Shown here piece after piece: positions 16,771 to 24,603 of a stretch of 64,000 nt of DNA. A program made the translations under genes and the position numbers. The notes beneath the pieces are model-generated. The model did no database searches. It was not told where the DNA came from and was given only the letters and a program-made list of their open reading frames with translations. Origin of the DNA: JBCCOW01 sp038749105 (GTDB taxonomy: Bacteria; Planctomycetota; Phycisphaerae; Phycisphaerales; Phycisphaeraceae); NCBI GenBank assembly GCA_038749105.1, contig JBCDIM010000001.1, forward strand, positions 1 to 64,000. Direction: 5' to 3'. The stretch's first letter is position 1. Each line of letters opens with the position of its first letter.

Positions 16771-18639
16771 CTAACACGATGTTTCCCGCCCGACCACCGC
16801 GTCCACCGCCGGCAAGGTTGAGGACCATCGCGACCCGCGCGACAACTCGCTACCCGGATTGATCGGCCCGCCGTTTATTGATGCCCCGTACTCGAACGAC
16901 AGGGTGACCCGGTCCCAGCAGTCGGGGTCGCGCCAGAACAGGCTGTGGGCTTCTTTCTCCCAAGTCACCGCGAGACGCGCAAGGCCGTCGCAGAACGATG
17001 CAAAGCCGCCGTTGGTCGCCCGGTCGCCGACGACCGCCAACGCCGCACAGCGCTGCGCGTGCATGCGGACTTCACGGTTCGCCCACACGCCTTGATCCAC
17101 CCACGTCACCGGGTGCGAGAACCACCACGCGGCATAACCGTCGCCATGGCGAAGCATCAGCCAAGGCCCGTCCTGGAACACGTCGTCGTATGCATCACGG
17201 TCGCAAAACACGTGGACAAACGGGATCGACACTTCCGGCTGCAGGTCATAGAGACACGCCCCGACCCGACCCAAGCCAAAGCTCCGGGGCCCGTCGATAT
17301 TCCCCTGCCAGTAACCCGGACGCATATCCCCATCGTTGCCCGGCGGCACATTTGCGTACTGCCAGAACCAGGGCCGATCGGGACGGCTAAACGCCACCGC
17401 TGGGTGCGTCTCGGTGTCGTAGAGCTCGACCAGCCCCGCAGGATCGACCAAGCGGTGTGCCGGATCGGCCGACGGTTGGTTGATGAACGAGATCGCGCGC
17501 TCGCCGAGCGTGACGTGCAACGCGAACTCGGTGTACCGCCCCCGACTCGGGTAGGAAACCATCGCACCGAGCAACGCATGGTCCAGCCGACAGGCATGAC
17601 TCTGCAGCGCCGCGCGATCGACCTCGCCCTGCGGCCCATCAAAGCGCGGATCCCTCCAGAGACCCGAGGGCACGGTGTGCGTGATCGTGGTGCGGTGCGG
17701 CAGCCCGTCCCGAGCGATGCGCACCACCTCATCGGGCGGCCGATACCCGCTGCAGGCCGCCTGGATCGCGCCACCGATGAAGTTCAGGTTAAACATCGGC
17801 GGACGATCCACACCAAACAAGATGTAGTGGATCGGGCGCGACGGGCTCTCGAAAGCGTCCATGCGGTACACCGCGTAGTCGCGGTGGGCCGCAGCGAGCG
17901 AAGCACCCGCAAACCCATGCAGCGCCTGGTCCAGCAGGAAAAGGTCCATCACCCGCTTTGCCCGTCGCTGAAGTTCCGGGTCGGCCGCGAAGTCAATCAG
18001 ATTGAACAACGCGAGGTAGTTCACGTTGTAGTAGATACCCGAGCCCCACTCGGCGGAACCTTGGTGCTCCCAGGTATCCAGCCATTGCAGGATGCCTCCG
18101 CCTGCTTCTTCGGCGTGGTCCCGCGCTGTGCGGCCATCGCACAACGGCTGGTCGGGCCAGGCCTGCCCCAGGAGCAGCCGAAGCGTGAGGTGCAGCAGGT
18201 TGTGGTTCTCGCTGAGGTCTCCGAAGTGCAGCGGGAAATCAAAGGCTAGTCGGATCAGCCCGGCCCACGGCTCGGGCAACCGGTCAGGCCTCGCGCCAGG
18301 AGCCTGTTTCCCTGGGCCGAACTGCCAGAACGCCCGTAACAGCGGGTGGACCCCGAAGTCTGCCAAGTGCCACTTGTACGTTGGGTCCGCCCGTTCGTCG
18401 GCGAAGTTCTGCATCATCATCGCCAAGGCATCGCCCAGAAGCCGGTCGCCAACCGCCTCGTCGCCGAGGGCATACGCCGCGAGCGCGTAACCGTCGAAGC
18501 CGCGATAAAGCCCCCACGAAGTGTCGGAAGGGTTGTCGGCGCAATCAACCACATACCGCAGGAATCGCTTGGCGCGGGTTGACTGCGCGTGGGCCTCCGA
18601 ACTTGTAGCTAGCGATTCGGTTTCGGCGGGGGTCTGCAT
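16771..18639 (-). CDS. Heparinase/toroid-like protein, possible polysaccharide-active enzyme
   Basis: 622 residues, no signal peptide (N-terminus MQTPAETESLATSSEA). The first ~380 residues are helix-rich with repeated Trp/Leu pairs (LRYVVDCADNPSDTSWGLYR, FGDLSENHNLLHLTLRLLLG), resembling the (alpha/alpha) toroid of heparinase-type lyases and some glycoside hydrolases; the second half is beta-rich (TEFALHVTLGERAISFINQP). I do not recognise a specific family. It lies next to a PL22-like oligogalacturonate-lyase gene on the same strand, with 85 bp between them, so both probably serve in uronate or pectin-like breakdown. The catalytic residues cannot be named from sequence alone. Confidence 0.6.
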   Translation of the reverse strand: MQTPAETESLATSSEAHAQSTRAKRFLRYVVDCADNPSDTSWGLYRGFDGYALAAYALGDEAVGDRLLGDALAMMMQNFADERADPTYKWHLADFGVHPLLRAFWQFGPGKQAPGARPDRLPEPWAGLIRLAFDFPLHFGDLSENHNLLHLTLRLLLGQAWPDQPLCDGRTARDHAEEAGGGILQWLDTWEHQGSAEWGSGIYYNVNYLALFNLIDFAADPELQRRAKRVMDLFLLDQALHGFAGASLAAAHRDYAVYRMDAFESPSRPIHYILFGVDRPPMFNLNFIGGAIQAACSGYRPPDEVVRIARDGLPHRTTITHTVPSGLWRDPRFDGPQGEVDRAALQSHACRLDHALLGAMVSYPSRGRYTEFALHVTLGERAISFINQPSADPAHRLVDPAGLVELYDTETHPAVAFSRPDRPWFWQYANVPPGNDGDMRPGYWQGNIDGPRSFGLGRVGACLYDLQPEVSIPFVHVFCDRDAYDDVFQDGPWLMLRHGDGYAAWWFSHPVTWVDQGVWANREVRMHAQRCAALAVVGDRATNGGFASFCDGLARLAVTWEKEAHSLFWRDPDCWDRVTLSFEYGASINGGPINPGSELSRGSRWSSTLPAVDAVVGRETSC

Positions 18640-18724
18640 CGTTCAGTTCACAGTCGTTACGGATGGGATGATTGGCCAGCTTGACGCACAAAGCGCAAAA
18701 GCGGGAACGGCGAAGCTTATCCGT

Positions 18725-19879
18725 TCACGCCAGGTCCACTTCATACACATTGGAGGTGCCCAGCACGTTCGACGCAAAGACCACCGAGTCGCTCCGCGGC
18801 GTGACCAGCGGGTGAACGTGATCGTCCTGGTTCAGCACCTGGTTGCAGTCGTGTCGGCACAACCGCTGGCCTCGCATCCCGCCGGCGTTATCGTCGACAA
18901 ACACGCTCACGTGCCGGCCGCCGTCGGTAATGAAGCCCCGGCTGTCTAGCGTCGGCGTCGTGTGCCCGATGTGCTCGCCATCGAATACGGTCTCGAAAAT
19001 CAGTGAGCCGTCCCAGCGTCGCGCCGCGATCAACGGCTTCTCCGAGCGGGCCCCGTGATAGACGATCATGCTGCCATCGCTCGACCAGTTCTCGTGGTTA
19101 TCGAATTCGTCGTCGGGCTCGTCGTACAACGGCCGCCATGCGCCGTGTGGTTCCAGGCACCACGTCCGGCTGTGCGAATACAGGCGGTGTCCTTCCTGAT
19201 TGAAAATCATGCGCCCGCTGCCCGTCGGATCAAACTGAACGTGCGTGCACCAGAAGGGGACCTCAGCCACGACCTCCGCGGCCCCTGTCGCCACTTCGAT
19301 CACATAGAGGCGTGAGGTCAGCCCCAGCGCGTCGATGATGCGTGGGCCGATGTCCATCTGTTGACGCTGAGTACGCAGGCCCTCGGGGAAGGCCCGAGGG
19401 TCCACCAGCGGCACACACACCTTTCCGCCATCCGGCGAGACGTGGTTGAACGCGCCCCACCAGCCCACCGGCAGCGTCCAGACATGCTGCGGCGTCGCAC
19501 CCCGCTCCGCATCATCCAGCTCCACCCGCCAGAGGCTGTCCCCCTGGACATAGAACAGCCGGTTGCGGTCCGGATCCAGTGCCGGCGATGCCTTGACCAG
19601 GCCGTCCCGCGTGCCGATCGGCCAGCAGTACGACCGCTGCGTGCCATGCTCGTTCTGGCTCAGCGGAAAGATCGTGCCCGAGTCACGATCAACGGCAAAC
19701 AGGTTGACCGACCCCAGCCGTTCGGACTGGATGACCAGCCAGCGGTTGTCGCGGGTGACGCTCGGCGTCGTGAAGTACAGGTGGTTGTCCCGGGCGGGGG
19801 ACCCGGTCCATCGGATCACTTCGGCACCGGTGTCGGGATCGGTGTGGACTGATTTCTCACTGGCGAAGTGCTTGAGCAT
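18725..19879 (-). CDS. Oligogalacturonate lyase-like protein (PL22-type beta propeller)
   Basis: 384 residues from ATG 19879. The frame also opens at GTG 19975 and ATG 19966, but those lie upstream of the predicted minus-strand -10 box (19955-19960), so they would not be transcribed, and the family begins near here. PL22 marks include FWCTHVQFDPTGSGRMIFNQ, HENWSSDGSMIVYHGA and NQDDHVHPLVTPRSDSVVFA; the conserved histidines there would be the metal ligands and catalytic base in known OGLs. The enzyme would cleave di- or oligo-uronates in the cytoplasm by beta-elimination. It is divergent from a LacI gene. Confidence 0.78.
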   Translation of the reverse strand: MLKHFASEKSVHTDPDTGAEVIRWTGSPARDNHLYFTTPSVTRDNRWLVIQSERLGSVNLFAVDRDSGTIFPLSQNEHGTQRSYCWPIGTRDGLVKASPALDPDRNRLFYVQGDSLWRVELDDAERGATPQHVWTLPVGWWGAFNHVSPDGGKVCVPLVDPRAFPEGLRTQRQQMDIGPRIIDALGLTSRLYVIEVATGAAEVVAEVPFWCTHVQFDPTGSGRMIFNQEGHRLYSHSRTWCLEPHGAWRPLYDEPDDEFDNHENWSSDGSMIVYHGARSEKPLIAARRWDGSLIFETVFDGEHIGHTTPTLDSRGFITDGGRHVSVFVDDNAGGMRGQRLCRHDCNQVLNQDDHVHPLVTPRSDSVVFASNVLGTSNVYEVDLA

Positions 19880-19940
19880 GGCGGTGCGGCCGTGGTAGCG
19901 AGGGCGAGCAGCGATCGGGAATTCACGCCCCGCAAAAGAC

Positions 19941-19983
19941 TTGACATCGTGCCCATTTTGACTCATAATGCCCACGATGTCAA
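19941..19983. promoter_or_regulatory. 43-bp near-perfect palindrome carrying two mirror-image promoters
   Basis: Centred on base 19962, 18 of 21 base pairs are symmetric; the outer 11 bp (TTGACATCGTG and CACGATGTCAA) are perfect. Plus strand: -35 TTGACA (19941-19946), 17-bp spacer, -10 CATAAT (19964-19969), aimed at the LacI gene. Minus strand: -35 TTGACA (reverse of 19978-19983), 17-bp spacer, -10 CAAAAT (reverse of 19955-19960), aimed at the PL22-like gene. The palindrome is probably also the operator for the LacI protein. Confidence 0.75.
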
Positions 19984-20035
19984 TTTGTTCCGGCCAATTC
20001 TGAGCACTGTTTCACCCCCGTTTCTCCAGCCCTTT

Positions 20036-21034
20036 ATGGCAACCCTCGACCAAATCGCAGAATCCGTCGGCGTCTCCCGGAAGACAGTCGCCCGGGCCCT
20101 AAATGGTCAGCACGAAGCGAAGTATGCACCTACTGCGAAAAGGTTTAAGGAAATCCGCAAGGTTGCGGACCGGCTCGGCTACCGACCGAACGCATCCGCA
20201 AAAGCGACCCGAACCGGCAAGTTCAACGCCATCGGATACCTGCACTCCAGCAAGTTGAGCAACAGCCACACCAACTCTGCCCTGATGCGCGGGGTCTATA
20301 GCGTCCTACGCGACCGAGACCTGCTGCTCACCTCGGCGATGCACGGCGACGAGCACCTCACCGATGAAGGCGTCGTCCCCAAACTCCTCCGAGAGCTGTC
20401 GGCGGACGGCCTGCTCATCGACTACTTGACCCGTGTCCCCGAAGGCATGCCCGAAATGATCCGGCACTTCCGGATCCCTTCGATCTGGGTCAACGTTAAG
20501 CACGACATCGACTGCGTCCGCCCCGACGATATCGCCGCCGGCCGGATCGCCACCGAACACCTCATCGAACGCGGGCACCGCAGGATCCTCTGCGGCTCCC
20601 TGGCGATCACCTCGCACTACAGCCACAAAGACCGCCTCGAGGGCTACCGCCTCGCGATGCAAGACGCCGGCCTCGAACCCGTCGTGTTCGATCCCAAGCT
20701 GGTGCGCTACGGCGACCGGCTCAGCGAAGCCATGCAGTGGTTCGCACAGAACGACAAGCCCGACGCCATCATGACCCCGGGTCCCGGTTCATCGACCCCG
20801 ATGGCCGCCGCCGCGCTTGCGAACGGCCACACGCTGGGCGAGGACATCGCCTGCATCACCGTCAGCAACATGATGGACCGCAGCTTCGGCGTGGACATGA
20901 CCACCGTCATCATCCCCTTTGAAGAGGTGGGGCAGCTCGCCGTCAAAGAGCTCCTGCTCAAGATCGATGCGCCGGACGAAGAGCGCCCAGGCGTCGCGGT
21001 CCGGCCCACCCTTGATGTGGGTAACACGACCTAG
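20036..21034 (+). CDS. LacI/GalR-family transcriptional repressor
   Basis: 332 residues from ATG 20036. The N-terminal helix-turn-helix is LDQIAESVGVSRKTVARALN, followed by the hinge GYRPNASAKATRTG and a periplasmic-binding-protein-like sensor domain with the typical IPSIWVN, GRIATEHLIERGHRRILCG, RLEGYRLAMQDAG and CITVSNMMDR stretches. It should bind the palindrome just upstream and release it on binding a sugar. Targets likely include the divergent PL22-like gene and the following PEP-CTERM/beta-helix block. Confidence 0.92.
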   Translation: MATLDQIAESVGVSRKTVARALNGQHEAKYAPTAKRFKEIRKVADRLGYRPNASAKATRTGKFNAIGYLHSSKLSNSHTNSALMRGVYSVLRDRDLLLTSAMHGDEHLTDEGVVPKLLRELSADGLLIDYLTRVPEGMPEMIRHFRIPSIWVNVKHDIDCVRPDDIAAGRIATEHLIERGHRRILCGSLAITSHYSHKDRLEGYRLAMQDAGLEPVVFDPKLVRYGDRLSEAMQWFAQNDKPDAIMTPGPGSSTPMAAAALANGHTLGEDIACITVSNMMDRSFGVDMTTVIIPFEEVGQLAVKELLLKIDAPDEERPGVAVRPTLDVGNTT

Positions 21035-21048
21035 CTTTCGTTTTCTAC

Positions 21049-21079
21049 CCAGGCGTGTTGCCTGGAGACCGGTTTCTTT
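21049..21079 (+). terminator. Weak hairpin with distal T-tract after LacI gene
   Basis: A 6-bp stem CCAGGC/GCCTGG (21049-21054, 21060-21065) with a 5-nt loop is followed, after ~8 bases, by a T-rich run. The gap to the T-run makes it a poor intrinsic terminator; it may only attenuate read-through into the PEP-CTERM gene. Confidence 0.3.
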
Positions 21080-21098
21080 TTTCTCTTGGAGGTTACTT

Positions 21099-21896
21099 AT
21101 GGATATGCGTACCGGAAAATTTACAGCCGCAGCGGCCTGCACGCTCTTCGCAGCGTCACAAGCCACCGCAGCTCTCTACACCTTTGAAGCCACTGATGAA
21201 TTCACGAATAACTTCTCTGGATTCAGCGACTTCAGCCAGTCCACCACTGGCGGCATCGCGGACAGCGGCTCGGTCGCGCTGACGAGTAATTCGCAGATCG
21301 CCGTCGAACAGACCGCTTTCGATGCGTCCGCGGGCAGCTTCAGCGTCTCCGCTTCTTTTAAGTACAACGGCGCGAACTCTGGTGGCCGCGGCTTTTTTGT
21401 CGGCCTCACCTCTGACCCAGGCGACACCTACGGCAGCAGCGCGACTTCGACCGGCACCGACCTACGCCTAGCGGTAACCGGTAGCGGTTCGAGTGACAAC
21501 TACGGCCTTCAGCTGCTCAACAATGGGGGGGCATTCGCCACCTCTTCACTCAATGTTCCGCTTGTGGACGGGGAGTATTACGAGCTGGTGCTCAACATTG
21601 GTACGGTAGCTGGCGGCTCATTTACGGGTATTTCCGGCCAACTGTTCGACAGTGGTGGCAACTCGCTCAAGTTCCTCAACGACAGCGGCAGCAATTACAC
21701 CGAAGCCACTGTGCTGACCAGTGATACCGAAGCCTACGCCTACTTCGGCGGCCAGAACCCCGCCAGCCGCGCCGCCTCTAATGCCGACAACTTCAACTCG
21801 CCTTCGACGTCTGGCAGTGTGATCCCCGAGCCCGGCTCGCTTGGTCTGCTCGCGCTCGGATCGTTGCTGATCATTCGCCATAAGGCCCAGTCTTAA
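21099..21896 (+). CDS. PEP-CTERM sorted secreted protein
   Basis: 265 residues from ATG 21099 with a strong GGAGG site six bases ahead. It has a signal peptide ending near ATA at ~27, a mature ~200-residue beta-rich domain (SASFKYNGANSGGRGFFVGL, EYYELVLNIGTVAGGSFTGI) of LamG- or adhesin-like look, and a C-terminal sorting signal: VIPEP then a hydrophobic LGLLALGSLLII and basic RHKAQS. PEP-CTERM proteins are exported and, where the exosortase system exists, cleaved and anchored. The mature function is unknown; a glycan-binding role would fit the locus. A clear terminator follows. Confidence 0.85.
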   Translation: MDMRTGKFTAAAACTLFAASQATAALYTFEATDEFTNNFSGFSDFSQSTTGGIADSGSVALTSNSQIAVEQTAFDASAGSFSVSASFKYNGANSGGRGFFVGLTSDPGDTYGSSATSTGTDLRLAVTGSGSSDNYGLQLLNNGGAFATSSLNVPLVDGEYYELVLNIGTVAGGSFTGISGQLFDSGGNSLKFLNDSGSNYTEATVLTSDTEAYAYFGGQNPASRAASNADNFNSPSTSGSVIPEPGSLGLLALGSLLIIRHKAQS

Positions 21897-21913
21897 GGGA
21901 TTTGAGTCCTCCT

Positions 21914-21948
21914 GCGGCGTGCTGTTGAAAGACAGCACGCCGCTTTTT
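21914..21948 (+). terminator. Strong intrinsic terminator
   Basis: Perfect 12-bp stem GCGGCGTGCTGT/ACAGCACGCCGC with a 6-nt loop, followed by TTTTT. It lies 18 bp after the PEP-CTERM stop and ends that transcript. Confidence 0.92.
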
Positions 21949-21987
21949 CAAAAAGCGTTTTCGAGCCGCAAGCATCAATGCGGTGCG

Positions 21988-23805
21988 ATGCACAGCCCAT
22001 GCTCTTGTCTTGCTGGAGTCCGTGTCTTGAGTTTCATTGCCTTGCGTGACATCTCCAGATTGCCTTGGCGGGTCGGCTTCGCTTGCTTGGCCTCAGCTTT
22101 CCTGAGTACGCCGGCCTTCGCGGGCACCGGCGCGAACATCGATGAGTCGGCGGTGGTCTTCACGTTCTATGTCGATCCAAACACCGGCAACGACAGCACC
22201 GGCAGCGGTACCGTCAACAACCCGTACCGTACGCTCGGGCGTGCCCTGGACCGCGCGGACGGCATCACGTTCTTTGGCGGGGGCGGGGGCTCAAAGATCA
22301 TCCTGCAGGACGGCGTCTACCGGGAACGCGCGACCTTCTTCGGACAACGCAACGACTCGGTCACGGTGATCGAGGCAGCCAACCCGGGGCAAGCGATCCT
22401 CTCGGGGAGCGACGTATTCACCAATTGGGAGGCGGTTGGGGATGGCACCTACCGCACGCCGTGGAACGACAACTGGGGCGTGGCCGCTCCGATCTGGCCC
22501 AGGGACAACGGCTCCCCACGTCTCAATGAGCTCGGCCGACGCAGCGAACTGGTCCACGTCAACGGGCAACGCTACACCCAGGTCGGCCAGCAATCGCAGC
22601 TCGACAGCAACGCCATTAAGGAGACCGGCGGCTACTGGGTCGACGGCAACGCCACCAACGGCTTCCTCTACGTCCGGCCTAAGGACGGCACCGACTTCGA
22701 CACCGCACTCAAAGAGGTCAGCACCCGCAACGAGACCCTGCTCGACATCAACTCCGACAACGTGGTCGTCCGCGGGCTGACCATCCAGCACCAGGCCGGC
22801 GTCAATGACTCGGCGTTGACGCTCAACAATTCCAACAACGTCCTGATTGAGAACGTCACCGTCCGCAACAACAACGGCGGCGGCGTCAGCCTGAGCAGCA
22901 GTATCGAACGCAGCGACTACACCGTCCGCGACTCCCGCTTTGAAGAAAACGGGTTTACCGGCAATGGTGCAACCCGCGTCAACAACCTGCTGTTCGAGAA
23001 CGTCACCGCCGAGGACAACAACTGGCGCGGCCTCCAGGGCGGGCTCACCGGCTGGTCCGTGGCCGGGATCAAGCACCTGTTCATCGATGATGGCACCTAC
23101 CAGAATGTCGCCACGATCGGCAACGCCGCCCACGGCATCTGGTTCGACACCGAGAACGACAACATCACCGTCACCGGCCTGGTCTCCCGCGACAACCTCC
23201 GATACGGCGTCTACCTCGAAGCCAGCGACGACGACATCACCCTGGCCGACGCCCAGATCACCGGCAACGAGATCGGCGTCTTCATCGCCAACCAGATGTT
23301 CGCCACGATCCGCGACTCGATCATTGTGGACAACGGCGAACAGGTCACCTTCGACCAACGCAAAAACCAGCAGCTCGGCCCTAGCGGGGATCGCGGCAAC
23401 CGCTTCTTGGTGCTCGAGGACAACCTCATCGGTGCCTACGAGTCCTGGCAGGAAGTCCTGATCAACAACAACTTCAACCCCGAGGGTGAGCGCTGGCTGA
23501 GCTTCCTCGAGACGCTCTCCGCCTCGGGCAACACCTACTTCCACCCCGACGACCCGTTGCAGTTTGCGACCGAAGGTCGGCCGCAGATCAGCTTCCAAGA
23601 CTGGATCAGCGCGCTAGAGCCCGGCCAAGAGTCGGGTTCGACATTCACCCTCGGTGTCGTTGCGATCCCCGAGCCCGCCAGCGGCGCCTTATTGATCTTT
23701 GGGCTCACCGTTCTCTGTCGCCGTCCAACGGACGACCGCGATTCCGCCCCGTCCGCAACAACCCGTGACTCAGGTCTTCTCGTACAGGAGCTTTCCCATG
23801 ACTGA
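21988..23805 (+). CDS. Right-handed beta-helix protein with PEP-CTERM-like C-terminus
   Basis: 605 residues from ATG 21988. TTG 22027, with GGAG eight bases ahead, gives a shorter and more normal signal peptide (LSFIALRDISRLPWRVGFAC, then FLSTPAFA) and may be the true start. After residue ~60 the protein has a DUF1565-like start (FYVDPNTGNDSTGSGTVNNP) and many parallel beta-helix coils with repeated N-x-x-N turns (VRGLTIQHQAG, VLIENVTVRNNNGGG). The C-terminus holds IPEP, a hydrophobic GALLIFGLTVLC and RR, but then a further ~26 residues follow. Likely an exported polysaccharide-binding or -cleaving enzyme; no catalytic residue is certain. Confidence 0.82.
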   Translation: MHSPCSCLAGVRVLSFIALRDISRLPWRVGFACLASAFLSTPAFAGTGANIDESAVVFTFYVDPNTGNDSTGSGTVNNPYRTLGRALDRADGITFFGGGGGSKIILQDGVYRERATFFGQRNDSVTVIEAANPGQAILSGSDVFTNWEAVGDGTYRTPWNDNWGVAAPIWPRDNGSPRLNELGRRSELVHVNGQRYTQVGQQSQLDSNAIKETGGYWVDGNATNGFLYVRPKDGTDFDTALKEVSTRNETLLDINSDNVVVRGLTIQHQAGVNDSALTLNNSNNVLIENVTVRNNNGGGVSLSSSIERSDYTVRDSRFEENGFTGNGATRVNNLLFENVTAEDNNWRGLQGGLTGWSVAGIKHLFIDDGTYQNVATIGNAAHGIWFDTENDNITVTGLVSRDNLRYGVYLEASDDDITLADAQITGNEIGVFIANQMFATIRDSIIVDNGEQVTFDQRKNQQLGPSGDRGNRFLVLEDNLIGAYESWQEVLINNNFNPEGERWLSFLETLSASGNTYFHPDDPLQFATEGRPQISFQDWISALEPGQESGSTFTLGVVAIPEPASGALLIFGLTVLCRRPTDDRDSAPSATTRDSGLLVQELSHD

Positions 23806-24553
23806 TCTCAAGCCCGCCCGCAAAGCCTTCACGCTGATCGAACTGCTCGTGGTGATCAGCATCATCGCGCTGCTGATCGCGATCCTGCTACCAGCCCTGC
23901 AGTCCGCCCGTGCCGCCGCAAGGCAGTCGGTCTGCCTCTCCTCTCAACGCCAGTTGAGTGTTTCCTTCGCCGGCTATCGGAATGACTTTGACAACCTTGT
24001 CCCGGCCGTCCTCACCGACGACTTCCCCAACCGCGTCGGCCACTGGCAGCTGTCGCTAGCTCGCTGGCAGTACACCGGAAACGGTCTCGATCAGGTCAAC
24101 GACATCGCACCGGGGTCCACTCTGGACCGACTAGGCCCCAATATTTATTGGGGCTGCCCCGAATGGGACTTTGAACGTTCGCGGAGTATCCACGCCGGCG
24201 GTGCTTCCGCCCACCCAGGCTACGGCATGAACCGATACATCGATTACACCGAAGCGCTGGGCAGCCCGGCTGGACTCCACGACGGCCTTGAAATCAGCGG
24301 TAGTCCAGGCGACTTCGTCTTTAAAGATTACGACGCGGTGACTCGTCCTAGCGATCGGCTCCTACTTGGCGATGCTCAGGAATTTCAGATCTGGCTCACC
24401 GGCCTGGGCAACCCAAACACCGCAGTCTTTAACGGCTGGTCGCCCAGCCATGAACGCCGCCACCTCGGCAACTCCGACAATGTCCTGTTCTTCGATGGGC
24501 ATGCCGCCGCCCTCACGCCTGACGAATACCGCGAGTCGGTCATCATCGAATAA
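23798..24553 (+). CDS. Type II secretion-like pseudopilin, H-x9-DG family
   Basis: 251 residues from ATG 23798 with AGGAG seven bases ahead; it overlaps the end of the beta-helix gene by eight bases. The N-terminus MTDLKPARKAFTLIELLVV is a type IV prepilin leader with cleavage before F11 and Glu at +5; a hydrophobic helix follows. The globular part ends with 'HERRHLGNSDNVLFFDGHAA', the planctomycete H-x9-DG region. Such proteins occur in large families beside PEP-CTERM and enzyme genes; their role is not known, but export through the type II/pilus machinery is likely. Confidence 0.88.
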   Translation: MTDLKPARKAFTLIELLVVISIIALLIAILLPALQSARAAARQSVCLSSQRQLSVSFAGYRNDFDNLVPAVLTDDFPNRVGHWQLSLARWQYTGNGLDQVNDIAPGSTLDRLGPNIYWGCPEWDFERSRSIHAGGASAHPGYGMNRYIDYTEALGSPAGLHDGLEISGSPGDFVFKDYDAVTRPSDRLLLGDAQEFQIWLTGLGNPNTAVFNGWSPSHERRHLGNSDNVLFFDGHAAALTPDEYRESVIIE

Positions 24554-24603
24554 CACGTTTACCTTCTAGAACCCCACAACCTCCCTCTCTTACGGAGCCC
24601 GCT

